Below are positions 1 through 7,743 of a stretch of DNA of 8,032 nt, one piece after another (position 1 is the first letter of the stretch; each line of letters begins with the position of its first letter). Source of the DNA: an uncultured Eubacteriales bacterium (GTDB taxonomy: Bacteria > Bacillota > Clostridia > Christensenellales > CAG-138); assembly GCA_900550525.1 (NCBI GenBank), contig URSN01000084.1, positions 1 through 8,032 of the forward strand, given 5' to 3'. A model generated the notes under the pieces. The model was not told the origin of the DNA and did no database searches. It worked only from the letters and a program-made list of their open reading frames with translations. Made by a program: the position numbers and the translations under genes.

Positions 1-833
1 ATTTGCTGTTCGTGGCGGTATTTCATATGGGCGTCGCGGGCGTGGCGATCGCGACGATCCTTGCGCAGTTCGCCTCGGCGGCGCTGGTGCTGCTCGTGCT
101 GACGCGGTCGAAGGGCGATTACCGCATCGAATGGCGGGCGGTCCGGCTGGAGAAGAACATGCTCGGCAGCATCTGCGCGCTGGGCCTGCCGTCGGCGGTG
201 CAGCTGGCGGTCACGGCGTTTTCCAATATTTTTGTGCAGTCCTATATCAACCGCTTCGGCGCGGACTGCATGGCTGGCTGGACGTCGTATAACAAGATCG
301 ATTCCTTCGCGCTCCTGCCCATCACGACGATCTCGCTGGCGGTGACGACTTTCGTCGGGCAGAATCTCGGTGCGGGCGACCACGCCCGCGCGAAAAAGGG
401 GACCCGGACGGCGCTTTTATTGTCGGAGGCGGTCACGGTGGTGGTGCTGCTGCCGCTGATGCTGCTATCGCCGCAGCTCATCAGCCTGTTCAATCAGGAG
501 CCGGAGGTCCTGCGCTACGGGACGCTGTTCATTCGGTACATTTCCCCGTTTTACTTAGTCATCTGCATCAACCAGATCATCTCTGGTTCGCTGCGCGGCG
601 CGGGTGATTCACGCAGCTGTATGCTGATTATGCTGGGCTCGTTCGTACTGTTCCGGCAGATCTACCTGATGATCGTCTACCGGGTCTGGGGGACGGTCCT
701 CCCGGTGGCGATGGGCTATCCGGCAGGCTGGGTGCTGTGCAGCGTGCTCATGCTGACCTATTACCATAAGATGCGCCTTGGCAAGGGAGTCTCGCTTGCG
801 CAGTCGCCGCCGGGCTCCGCCGCGGGCGCATAG
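1..833 (+). CDS. MATE-family efflux transporter, C-terminal part (5' end outside window)
   Basis: The reading frame is open from the first base and ends with TAG at 831-833, so this is about 276 residues of the C-terminal part of a longer protein. MATE transporters are about 450 residues and export drugs or other organic cations in exchange for Na+ or H+. The visible part holds a late N-half segment and most of the second MatE repeat. Typical landmarks are GLPSAVQ (about residue 61), the conserved loop FVGQNLGAGD followed by RAKKG (about 117-132), and GSLRGAGDSR (about 197-206). Several hydrophobic helices alternate with short Arg/Lys loops. The frame begins with a TTG in mid-helix at base 3, which is not a start. 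The gene lies 59 bp before dfx with no clear terminator between, so read-through is possible. Family assignment is secure; the substrate cannot be told from sequence. Confidence 0.9.
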   Translation, partial: LLFVAVFHMGVAGVAIATILAQFASAALVLLVLTRSKGDYRIEWRAVRLEKNMLGSICALGLPSAVQLAVTAFSNIFVQSYINRFGADCMAGWTSYNKIDSFALLPITTISLAVTTFVGQNLGAGDHARAKKGTRTALLLSEAVTVVVLLPLMLLSPQLISLFNQEPEVLRYGTLFIRYISPFYLVICINQIISGSLRGAGDSRSCMLIMLGSFVLFRQIYLMIVYRVWGTVLPVAMGYPAGWVLCSVLMLTYYHKMRLGKGVSLAQSPPGSAAGA

Positions 834-892
834 GGGACGGCCCGCCGGGGACGCCCGCAAGCCTAAAAAAACGACAAGAGGAGGATTTGACC

Positions 893-1267
893 ATGACACA
901 GAAATTCCTGATCTGCGAGCGCTGCGGCAACATCGTCGCGGCGGTGAAGGAGAGCGGCGTGCCCGTCATGTGCTGCGGGCAGCCGATGCGCCCCATCGTG
1001 CCCGGCACGACCGACGCGGCGCAGGAAAAGCACGTGCCCGTCTACCGCTTGGAGGGCAACCTGGTGCATGTAACCGTCGGCGCCGTGGAGCATCCGATGC
1101 TGCCGGAGCACCACATCGAGTGGATCTCGCTGCAGACCAAAGCCGGCAACCAGCGCAAGGCGCTCGTCCCCGGCGCAAAGCCGGAAGCCTGCTTCGCCCT
1201 GTGCGAGGGCGACGAGGTGGAGGCGGTATACGCCTACTGCAACCTGCACAGCCTCTGGAAGGCGTAA
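893..1267 (+). CDS. dfx: Desulfoferrodoxin (two-iron superoxide reductase)
   Basis: This 124-residue cytoplasmic protein reduces superoxide to hydrogen peroxide without making oxygen, a defence typical of anaerobes; rubredoxin usually supplies the electrons. The N-terminal desulforedoxin domain (1-36) has all four Cys ligands of the Fe(Cys)4 centre: C8, C11, C27 and C28. The C-terminal superoxide reductase domain has the complete Fe(His)4Cys site: H47, H67, H73, C116 and H119, with the conserved Glu-Lys pair E45-K46 just before H47. Length and ligand spacing match classical two-iron desulfoferrodoxins. The ATG at 893 is chosen because AGAGGAGG (877-884) lies 8 nt upstream; an in-frame TTG at 887 is too close to that site. 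A strong terminator follows. No rubredoxin or rubrerythrin gene is seen nearby, so the electron donor lies elsewhere. Confidence 0.96.
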   Translation: MTQKFLICERCGNIVAAVKESGVPVMCCGQPMRPIVPGTTDAAQEKHVPVYRLEGNLVHVTVGAVEHPMLPEHHIEWISLQTKAGNQRKALVPGAKPEACFALCEGDEVEAVYAYCNLHSLWKA

Positions 1268-1284
1268 CGCCGCGCGCCAGGCCC

Positions 1285-1323
1285 CAGGCCCCCGCCCCGC
1301 CGCACGGACGGGGGCCTGTTTTT
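1285..1323 (+). terminator. Intrinsic terminator after dfx
   Basis: A perfect 10-bp inverted repeat, CAGGCCCCCG at 1285-1294 and CGGGGGCCTG at 1309-1318, is followed directly by TTTTT at 1319-1323. The stem is very GC-rich and the 14-nt loop may pair further inside. It lies 18 bp after the dfx stop codon and only 29 bp before the ccdA start. Confidence 0.9.
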
Positions 1324-1352
1324 GACCGCCGGGCGTGGTGGAAAGGAGCCAC

Positions 1353-2006
1353 ATGCAATATCTGATCACCTTTGTAGAGGGTGTAATCTCGTTCGTATCG
1401 CCGTGCATGCTGCCCATGCTGCCGGTCTACCTGTCCTACTTTGCGGAGCGGGCGGACGGGCAGCGGCGCATGCTGCTGCGCGCGGCCTGCTTCGTGCTGG
1501 GCTTTACGCTGGTGTTCAGCCTGCTGGGCGTGTTCGCCGGGACGCTCGGCGGCCTGCTGGCGCGCTACCGCACCGCGGTCAACATCGTCTGCGGCGCGAT
1601 CGTCGTGCTGCTGGGGCTATCCTACCTGGAGGTCGTCCCGCTGCCGTTTTTCCGCGGCATGCGCGAGGGCCGGCAGATCAAAAGCGCGGCGGGCGCCTTC
1701 CTGTTCGGCGTGGTCTATTCGGTGAGCCTGACGCCGTGCGTGGGCGCGTTCCTCGGCTCGGCGCTGATGATGGCCTCCACCGCCGGCACGGCGGGCGCGG
1801 GACTGTTGCTTCTTCTGGTCTACTCGCTCGGGCTGGGCGTGCCGTTCCTGCTCTCGGCGGTGCTCATCGGCCGCCTGAGCGCGGCGTTCGGCTTCATCAA
1901 GCGGCATTACCGGACGATCAACACCGTGTGCGGCGTATTTCTCATCCTGGTGGGAATCGCCATGGCGCTGGGGTGGATGAACCGGCTGCTCGCCATCTTT
2001 TCCTGA
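1353..2006 (+). CDS. ccdA: CcdA-family transmembrane thiol-disulfide electron carrier
   Basis: This 217-residue integral membrane protein of the CcdA/DsbD-beta family passes reducing equivalents from cytoplasmic thioredoxin to thiol-disulfide proteins outside the membrane. It has about six hydrophobic helices. The two redox cysteines sit in the expected Pro-Cys contexts, one in each half: VSPC (C18) in helix 1 and LTPC (C129) in helix 4. The length is normal for stand-alone CcdA. The ATG at 1353 is favoured because AAAGGAG (1342-1348) precedes it; the in-frame GTG codons at 1335 and 1338 lie upstream of or against that site. The next gene, a membrane-anchored TlpA-type thioredoxin, starts 12 bp after the stop and is its natural electron acceptor. 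The symbol reflects the family; a dedicated role in cytochrome c maturation is not shown, since no cytochrome c or haem-ligation gene is visible. Confidence 0.92.
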   Translation: MQYLITFVEGVISFVSPCMLPMLPVYLSYFAERADGQRRMLLRAACFVLGFTLVFSLLGVFAGTLGGLLARYRTAVNIVCGAIVVLLGLSYLEVVPLPFFRGMREGRQIKSAAGAFLFGVVYSVSLTPCVGAFLGSALMMASTAGTAGAGLLLLLVYSLGLGVPFLLSAVLIGRLSAAFGFIKRHYRTINTVCGVFLILVGIAMALGWMNRLLAIFS

Positions 2007-2018
2007 CGGGAGGCGCGT

Positions 2019-2651
2019 ATGACAAAACAGGCAAAAAAGGTGCTCCTGCTCGTGGCGCTGCTGGCGCTGGTGCTCGCGGCGGCGGTCTGGGGCTATCCCA
2101 AGCTCGTGGAGCGGTACGAGGCGGACCGCCTGGCCGCCACGCCGTCCCCTGCCCCGTCCCCCGCGGCAGCCGGGGCGGACGGCGCGCCGGACGCGACCGC
2201 CGCGCCGGAGCCGACGCCCATCGCCGCGCCGGATTTCACGGTGTACGACGCGGAGGGCGCCGGGGTGCATCTCTCGGATTTTGCGGGCAGGCCGGGCGTG
2301 CTCAACTTCTGGGCGACGTGGTGCGGCCCCTGCCGTGCGGAGCTGCCCGCCTTTGATGAGGCGTACCGGACCTATGGCGACCAGATCGCGTTTATGATGA
2401 TCAACCTGACCGACGGCGTGCAGGAGACGCAGGAGGGCGTGCGCGACTTCCTTGCGGAGAACGGCTTTGCGTTCCCGGTCTATTACGACCTCGATTCCGC
2501 CGCCGCCATGACCTACGGCGTCTATTCAATCCCGGTGACGGCGTTTGTCGATGCGGAGGGCATGTTCCTCGGCGGCTACATCGGCACGCTGAGCGAGGAG
2601 ACGCTCAACGCCGCGCTGGAGCGGCTGGCCGCCGGGGAGCCGCTGCAATAA
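2019..2651 (+). CDS. Membrane-anchored TlpA/ResA-type thioredoxin-fold protein
   Basis: This 210-residue protein is probably an extracytoplasmic thiol-disulfide reductase that receives electrons from the CcdA encoded just upstream. A short basic N-terminus (KQAKK) leads into one hydrophobic segment (about 8-25). No lipobox Cys is present, so it is more likely a signal anchor than a lipoprotein. A low-complexity Ala/Pro linker (about 40-72) follows, then the thioredoxin-like domain (about 73-205). The active site is WCGPC with C102 and C105, preceded by NFWAT as in TlpA/ResA. The cis-proline expected opposite it is P172 in YSIPVTAF. GGGAGG (2008-2013) precedes the ATG and the gap to ccdA is 12 bp, so the two are surely co-transcribed. 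Possible substrates are apocytochromes c, oxidised envelope proteins or sporulation proteins (as with StoA); the sequence does not decide. Confidence 0.9.
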   Translation: MTKQAKKVLLLVALLALVLAAAVWGYPKLVERYEADRLAATPSPAPSPAAAGADGAPDATAAPEPTPIAAPDFTVYDAEGAGVHLSDFAGRPGVLNFWATWCGPCRAELPAFDEAYRTYGDQIAFMMINLTDGVQETQEGVRDFLAENGFAFPVYYDLDSAAAMTYGVYSIPVTAFVDAEGMFLGGYIGTLSEETLNAALERLAAGEPLQ

Positions 2652-2696
2652 AGCCGGCGCGCTGCACATCCGGGCGCGCGCCGCGTCTTCGGACGG

Positions 2697-2744
2697 CAAA
2701 AGGAAAGCCGCCGCAGGCCCATGGGCCTGCGGCGGCGGTCGTTT
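2697..2744. terminator. Bidirectional terminator: perfect 30-bp palindrome between convergent units
   Basis: Bases 2707-2736 form a perfect palindrome (GCCGCCGCAGGCCC, AT, and the exact reverse complement), giving a 14-bp stem with almost no loop. On the plus strand it is followed after a few bases by GTTTT (2740-2744). On the minus strand it is followed by TTTCCTTTTG (2706-2697), the better T-tract. It lies between the convergent tlpA-like gene (stop at 2651) and the hydroxylase operon (stop at 2760) and can serve both, probably better for the operon. Confidence 0.82.
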
Positions 2745-2759
2745 TGGGGAGCGGTCCGC

Positions 2760-3236
2760 TCAGCTGCCGGAGATCGTCCAGCCCGCCTTCTCGATGGCGT
2801 TGACGATCGGGATATAGCCCGTGCAGCGGCACAGGTTGCCGGCGACGGCCTCGCGGATCTCGTCGCGCGTGGGATGCGGGTTCTTGAGCAGCAGCGCATA
2901 GGCGCTCATCAGAAAGCCCGGCGTGCAGAAACCGCACTGCACCGCGTCGCCCTCGACGAAGCAGCGCTGCAGGATGCTGCCGATCTCCGTTTCGGACAGA
3001 CCCTCGACGGTCATGATGTCCGCGCCCTGCATCTGCCCGGCCAGCACGAGGCAGCTGGTGACCGCCTCGCCGTTGACCACGACCGTGCAGGCGCCGCACT
3101 CGCCGACGCCGCAGCCCTCCTTGGTACCGGTCAGGTGCAGATCCTCGCGCAGCACGTCGAGCATGCGGCGCGTGGGCTGCGTCTCCACCGAATACGGCTT
3201 GCCGTTGAGCCGGAATGAAAGTTGAATCTTTTCCAT
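2760..3236 (-). CDS. [2Fe-2S] subunit of xanthine dehydrogenase-family molybdenum hydroxylase
   Basis: This 158-residue protein is the iron-sulfur subunit that moves electrons from the molybdenum site to FAD. The N-terminal plant-ferredoxin-like domain binds one [2Fe-2S] cluster through C42, C47, C50 (in GCGVGECGAC) and C62. The C-terminal helical domain binds the second, near the molybdopterin, through C101, C104, C136 and C138 (in QCGFC and LCRCTGY). Q100, just before C101, is the conserved Gln that contacts the pterin cofactor in this family. All eight cluster ligands are present and the length is typical (150-170). It is the last gene of the operon: its ATG lies 5 bp after the FAD-subunit stop, with AAAGGG as the likely ribosome site inside the end of that gene. 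It resembles E. coli XdhC/CoxS in type. Function as a subunit is sure; the substrate of the complex is not. Confidence 0.95.
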   Translation of the reverse strand: MEKIQLSFRLNGKPYSVETQPTRRMLDVLREDLHLTGTKEGCGVGECGACTVVVNGEAVTSCLVLAGQMQGADIMTVEGLSETEIGSILQRCFVEGDAVQCGFCTPGFLMSAYALLLKNPHPTRDEIREAVAGNLCRCTGYIPIVNAIEKAGWTISGS

Positions 3237-3241
3237 GGTCC

Positions 3242-4101
<860 letters not shown>

Positions 4102-4105
<4 letters not shown>

Positions 4106-6414
4106 GCCTGTTCCCCCTTCTCCGCTTCCCTGCTGCGCGCCGCAAAGAACACGCGATCCAGGTCGGCCGGCAGTTCGTGGATCAGCCCCGCCTTGCCGAG
4201 CGCGTGGTTCACCGCGCAGATGACCGCCGCCGCGCCCGGCTCCGTGGCCGGTTCGCCGATGGAGTGGCCGCCAAAAGCGGTGCGGTTGTCGTAATGCTCG
4301 TCGAGCAGCGGCACGTTGTCGTTCACGTCCATCGCCGTGGGGATGAGATAGTTCTCAAAGTTCAGGTTCTTGAGGCCGCCGGTGCGCTTGTCGTGCCCGA
4401 CGTCCTCCGTCAGCGCCATGCCGGCGGCCATCGTCATGCCGCCGTAGATCTGGCCCTTGACCATCGTGGGGTTGATGGCGCGGCCCGGATCGTGGCAGCC
4501 GACCATCTTGAGCACCGTCACGCTGCCGGTGTCGAGATCCACCTCGACCTCCGCCGCATGGCACGAATACGTGTAGGTGTAGAACGGCTCGCCGGTGAGG
4601 AGATTCCAGTTCTTCTCCGGCTCCACGTACGTGCCCACCGCGATGGGCGTGATGCCCTGCGAATAGCACGCGCGCACGGCCTCCGGGAAGGAGATGTCCA
4701 TATCCGCAAAGCGCACGCGGTCGTTCTCGAACACGATGCCCTCGGTGGACTTGCCGTACTTGCGCGCGAGCGCGCCGGCCATGATCTCGTGCAGGCGGTC
4801 GCTCGCGTCCTTGATCGCCCAGCCGCCCACATACGTGCCGCGCGAGGCGATGCACGCGCCGGTGGTCGGGCAGTTCGAGGTATCGACCTCCGCCATGGTG
4901 ATGCGCTCAAACGGCACGCCGACGCCGTCGGCCGCCATCTGCATCTGGCAGGTGCGCAGGCCCTGGCCGATCTCCATGAGGCCGAGGTTCACATGGACGC
5001 TCGCGTCCTCCTCCACCTCGATGATCACGCGGCTCACGTCCATGCCGTCCGCGCCGATGCTCGCGCCGCGCATGCTGCACGCGATGCCCACGCCGCGGCG
5101 GATGCGGCGCGCCGGGTCGCGGTTCTCCTCGGAATACTGCTCGAACTTGCGGTCAAAGTCCAGCTCGGCCGCGGCCTTCTCCATGACGGAGCCGATGCTG
5201 ACCTCGTTGAAATCGAGCACATGGCCGCAGGGGCTGGTATCGCCGTTTTTGAGCAGGTTTTTGCGCCTGAGCTCCGTGGGCGTCTGCCCCAGCTGCTCGG
5301 CCAGTTCGTCCATGGTGTTCTCCAGCGCGAAGATGGCCTGCGGCGTGCCGAAGCCGCGCATGGACCCGGTGTGCGGGTTGTTGGTCATCACGCTGGTGGC
5401 GATGTAGTCGAGATGGTCGTAGCGGTCCGGGCCGGGGCCGAGCGTCGCCGTCTTGAACATGACCGGGGGCGACATGTTGATGTAGCATCCGGCGTCGGCG
5501 ATGGCGTCCACCTGCACGGCCTTGAGCGTGCCGTCCTTCATCGCGCCGATCTTCACGTCGAACTCGATGGGGTGGCGCTTGTCCGTCTCGCGGATGGATT
5601 CCTCGCGCGTGAGCGCATAGCGGGCCGGGCGGCCCGTCTTGAGCGCGACGAGCCCGGCGCGCACGGTCAGCGCCTCGGCCCCCTCGATCTTGCCGCCGAA
5701 GGAACCGCCCACCACGCTCGGGCGCATGATGACCTGCGCCATGGGGATGTTGAGCATCCGGCTCAGCGTGATGCGCGCGTTGTAGGGCGCCTGCAGCGAG
5801 CCCATGACCGTCAGCTCGCGCCGCATGCGGCTCGGCACGGCGATGACGCACTCCGGTTCGATGTACGCATGCTCGACAAAGCCGGTCTTGTAGTGCCGCT
5901 CGATGACCACGTCGGACTCGGCAAAGCCCTGCTTCACGTCGCCCTTGATGGCGTGGATGTTGCCGCAGACGTTGTCCGGATAATCCGGGTTGATGACCTG
6001 CTCGTTGCCGATGGCCTCGCGCGGGTCGGTCAGCGTGGGCAGCACCTCGTACTCGGCGGTGACGAGCTTGGCCGCGTCGTCGGCCTGTTCCTGCGTCTCG
6101 GCGGCGACCACGGCGATCACGTCGCCAAGGAAGCGCGCCTTGTCACAGACAAGCGGGTACTGATCCACAAAGATTTCGCCGAACATCTTGTCGCCCGGGA
6201 TGTCCTTGCCCGTGACGACGCACACGACGCCCGGCGCACGCTCGGCCGCCTCGGTGTGCACGGCAAGGAGCTTGGCGTGCGCGTGCTCGGTGTAGACGCC
6301 CTTGCAGTAGACCATGTCCGGCAGGTGCACGTCCGCGCCAAACTCAGCGCGCCCGGTGGCCTTGGCCCATGCGTCGATCCGCTGCAACGGCTTTCCAACG
6401 ATGTGCTGCTCCAA
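4102..6414 (-). CDS. Molybdopterin-binding catalytic subunit of xanthine dehydrogenase-family hydroxylase; substrate unknown
   Basis: With the TTG start chosen here this is 770 residues, the normal size for the CoxL/XdhA large subunit, which hydroxylates a heterocycle or aldehyde at a Mo centre. GAGGAGGG lies 9 nt before TTG 6414, and the resulting N-terminus (VGKPLQRIDAWAKATGRAEF) is typical. The in-frame ATG at 6450 (782 residues) has only a weak, too-close AGGG. Conserved elements (770-residue numbering): Q208 (bovine XDH Gln767), GGSFGGK at 236-242, MRGFG at 352-356 with R353 and F355 (Arg912, Phe914), MEIGQG, TTGACIASR, and GEPATEP with the catalytic Glu at E721 (Glu1261). Xanthine-contacting positions differ: I243, K321 and I453-G454 replace Glu802, Arg880 and Phe1009-Thr1010. 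Chaperone (XdhC/PaoD type) and cofactor genes are not in the window. Sequence-database names such as xanthine dehydrogenase would overstate what is known. Confidence 0.93.
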
Positions 6415-6422
6415 CGAAAAAT

Positions 6423-6430
6423 CCCTCCTC
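6423..6430 (-). promoter_or_regulatory. Ribosome binding site that decides the TTG start of the molybdenum subunit
   Basis: Read on the minus strand, GAGGAGGG at 6430-6423 is nearly the full anti-16S complement. Its AGGAGG core is 9 nt from TTG at 6414-6412. If translation began at the upstream ATG (6450) this motif would fall inside the coding sequence as Lys-Arg-Arg codons. Confidence 0.75.
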
Positions 6431-6482
6431 TTGAAACTGACAGTCGTCATTGCCCTGTGTGAGCCCGTGAAGTGTCACCCTT

Positions 6483-6511
6483 ATTGTAACTAATTTCACG
6501 CGCGCTGTCCA
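6483..6511 (-). promoter_or_regulatory. Sigma-A-type promoter of the molybdenum hydroxylase operon
   Basis: On the minus strand, TGGACA (6511-6506, 5 of 6 matches to the -35 consensus) is followed by a 17-bp spacer and TACAAT (6488-6483, 5 of 6 to the -10 consensus). Transcription would start near 6476, giving a leader of about 60 nt to the TTG start. This is the best promoter match I found in the window. The leader is too short for a molybdenum-cofactor riboswitch. Confidence 0.7.
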
Positions 6512-6617
6512 TAGCATTTCGGCACATTTCCGTTGTCCTTTTTGCAGTATAACCCCTGCGGCGTACGGACGCCCGCCCCGCCGCCTTTGGCGCAACTGTA
6601 AACTTTTTCCGTTTGGT

Positions 6618-6646
6618 TTGAACTTGTCCGCCAAACATGATAGAGT
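6618..6646 (+). promoter_or_regulatory. Possible promoter of the PopT-type transporter gene
   Basis: TTGAAC (6618-6623) and TAGAGT (6641-6646) are 17 bp apart, each matching the sigma-A consensus in 4 of 6 positions, in the most AT-rich patch of the divergent intergenic region. An alternative with TTGTCC at 6624 and TATATG after a 16-bp spacer overlaps it. Either gives a leader of about 75-85 nt. The match is weak but the position fits. Confidence 0.4.
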
Positions 6647-6675
6647 ATATGGGAATGCAGCAAAACGTGAATCTG

Positions 6676-6711
6676 CCGGAGCGCGCGGCGGAATGTGCCA
6701 AAGCGCGCCGG
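6676..6711 (+). other. GC-rich hairpin in the leader of the PopT-type gene
   Basis: CCGG (6676-6679) and CGCG (6682-6685) can pair with CGCG (6704-6707) and CCGG (6708-6711). An inner GGC/GCC pair (6687-6689, 6697-6699) closes a 7-nt loop. The structure ends 13 nt before the AGGAG at 6725-6729. No U-tract follows, so it is not a terminator; it could affect translation or RNA stability, or be chance in GC-rich DNA. Confidence 0.3.
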
Positions 6712-6734
6712 GAAATCTACGGACAGGAGCGTGT

Positions 6735-7616
6735 ATGGAACAGGATCCGAGGGCCGTCGCCGAAACGGACGACGCACAGCGCTATGCGCATATGGGGCCG
6801 GGGCTGTGGCTGCTGCGCGTGCTGCACGGCGCGCTGATCGGCGCGGGCGCGATCCTGCCGGGCATCAGCGGCGGCGTGCTGTGCGTGATGTTCGGCATCT
6901 ACCGGCCGATGATGGCGCTGCTGGCGCACCCGTTCAGGACCTTCCGCATCTATTACAGACTCTTCATCCCGGTGATCCTCGGCTGGGCGGTGGGCTTTTT
7001 TGCGCTGGCCGGGGCGGTGAACCTGCTGATGGAGGCGTCCGACGCCGTGGCGGTCAGCCTGTTCATCGGGCTCATCGCCGGCATGGTCCCCTCGCTCTAC
7101 CGCGACGCGGGCAAGTACGGCCACGGGCGCACCGGCTGGCTCTCGACCGGGGTCGCGTTCGCGCTGCTGTTTGCGCTGCTGCTGTATTTGCAGGAGGGCG
7201 TGGAGATGGACATCGAGGGCAACCTGGGCTGGTTCCTCTTCTGCGGCGCGGTGTGGGGGCTGAGCCTCGTCGCGCCGGGGCTGAGCTCCTCATCGATCCT
7301 CATCTTCCTCGGCCTCTACCAGGAGATGACGGAGGGCATCGCCCGCTTCGACCTCGGCGTGATCGTGCCGGTGGCCGTGGGCATCCTGGGCACGGCGCTG
7401 CTGACGGCGCGCTTTGTCAACGGCCTGTTCGAGCGGCACCATACCGTCGCCTACCACGCCATCCTCGGCGTGGTCGCCGCGTCCACGCTGATGATCGTCC
7501 CGCTGGAATTCGACGGGGTGCTGGAGCTGCTGCTCTCGCTCGCGTGCGCGGCGCTGGGCTTCCTCGCCGCCTGGGGCATGGACCGCTACGGCCAGAGGGT
7601 GCGCCCCGAGGCGTGA
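6735..7616 (+). CDS. popT: DUF368 / PopT-type polyprenyl-phosphate (undecaprenyl phosphate) translocase
   Basis: This 293-residue polytopic membrane protein belongs to the DUF368 family. Members were recently shown to help return undecaprenyl phosphate from the outer to the inner face of the membrane for reuse in cell-wall and surface-polymer synthesis. The two family signatures are present: ILPGISGG (about 39-46), and APGLSSSSILIFLGLY (about 178-193) in the second half. These are the paired Pro-Gly re-entrant elements of an inverted repeat. Around eight hydrophobic stretches are visible. The ATG at 6735 is chosen because AGGAG (6725-6729) precedes it and the product begins with a short acidic tail; upstream in-frame extension would read through the leader. 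It is monocistronic: divergent from the hydroxylase operon and facing rnpB across a terminator. Family assignment is firm; the transport role comes from studied homologues. Confidence 0.9.
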   Translation: MEQDPRAVAETDDAQRYAHMGPGLWLLRVLHGALIGAGAILPGISGGVLCVMFGIYRPMMALLAHPFRTFRIYYRLFIPVILGWAVGFFALAGAVNLLMEASDAVAVSLFIGLIAGMVPSLYRDAGKYGHGRTGWLSTGVAFALLFALLLYLQEGVEMDIEGNLGWFLFCGAVWGLSLVAPGLSSSSILIFLGLYQEMTEGIARFDLGVIVPVAVGILGTALLTARFVNGLFERHHTVAYHAILGVVAASTLMIVPLEFDGVLELLLSLACAALGFLAAWGMDRYGQRVRPEA

Positions 7617-7703
7617 GCGCGCGCCTTCCCCGCCTGCCGCGCGCCGGTTGCGCCGCGGCATGGCGCGCGAAAGGGTGCGCGTTGGAACCGCAGATAAGCA
7701 AAG

Positions 7704-7741
7704 CGCCCTTTGCCGGTAGCGCCGGCAAAGGGCGGTGTTTT
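7704..7741. terminator. Terminator between convergent popT and rnpB
   Basis: A perfect 13-bp stem (7704-7716 with 7722-7734) encloses a 5-nt loop (TAGCG). On the plus strand it is followed by GTGTTTT (7735-7741), serving popT. On the minus strand it is followed by CTTTGCTTATC, a looser T-rich run that could end the rnpB transcript, whose mature 3' end lies just upstream. The stretch 7617-7703 before it is GC-rich and holds nothing else I recognise. Confidence 0.82.
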
Positions 7742-7743
7742 GC

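Noticed and set aside
822..870. GCGGGCG and CGCCCGC inverted repeat between the MATE gene and dfx as a terminator
   Set aside because: The loop is 23 nt and the downstream run is A-rich rather than T-rich on the plus strand, so it does not meet the pattern of an intrinsic terminator.
1322..2356. A long plus-strand open frame across ccdA and into the tlpA-like gene in another frame
   Set aside because: It is Arg/Gly/Ala-rich with no motif, and it overlaps two genes with clear active-site residues and good ribosome sites.
4177..6462. A 761-codon open frame on the plus strand, antisense to the molybdenum subunit
   Set aside because: Its translation is a low-complexity His/Asp/Arg/Val/Ala mix with no family signature. 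It mirrors the codon bias of a GC-rich gene; the minus-strand protein has all family motifs.
6415..6482. A molybdenum-cofactor riboswitch before the hydroxylase operon
   Set aside because: The space between promoter and start is only about 60 nt and the expected conserved stems are not visible.
6637..6837. A 66-codon open frame beginning in the popT leader
   Set aside because: It has no clear ribosome site, overlaps the start of popT out of frame, and its product is unremarkable; more likely leader sequence than a gene.
7617..7703. A small gene between popT and the rnpB terminator
   Set aside because: No ribosome site with a start codon and no recognisable product; the open frames here are run-on frames of GC-rich sequence.
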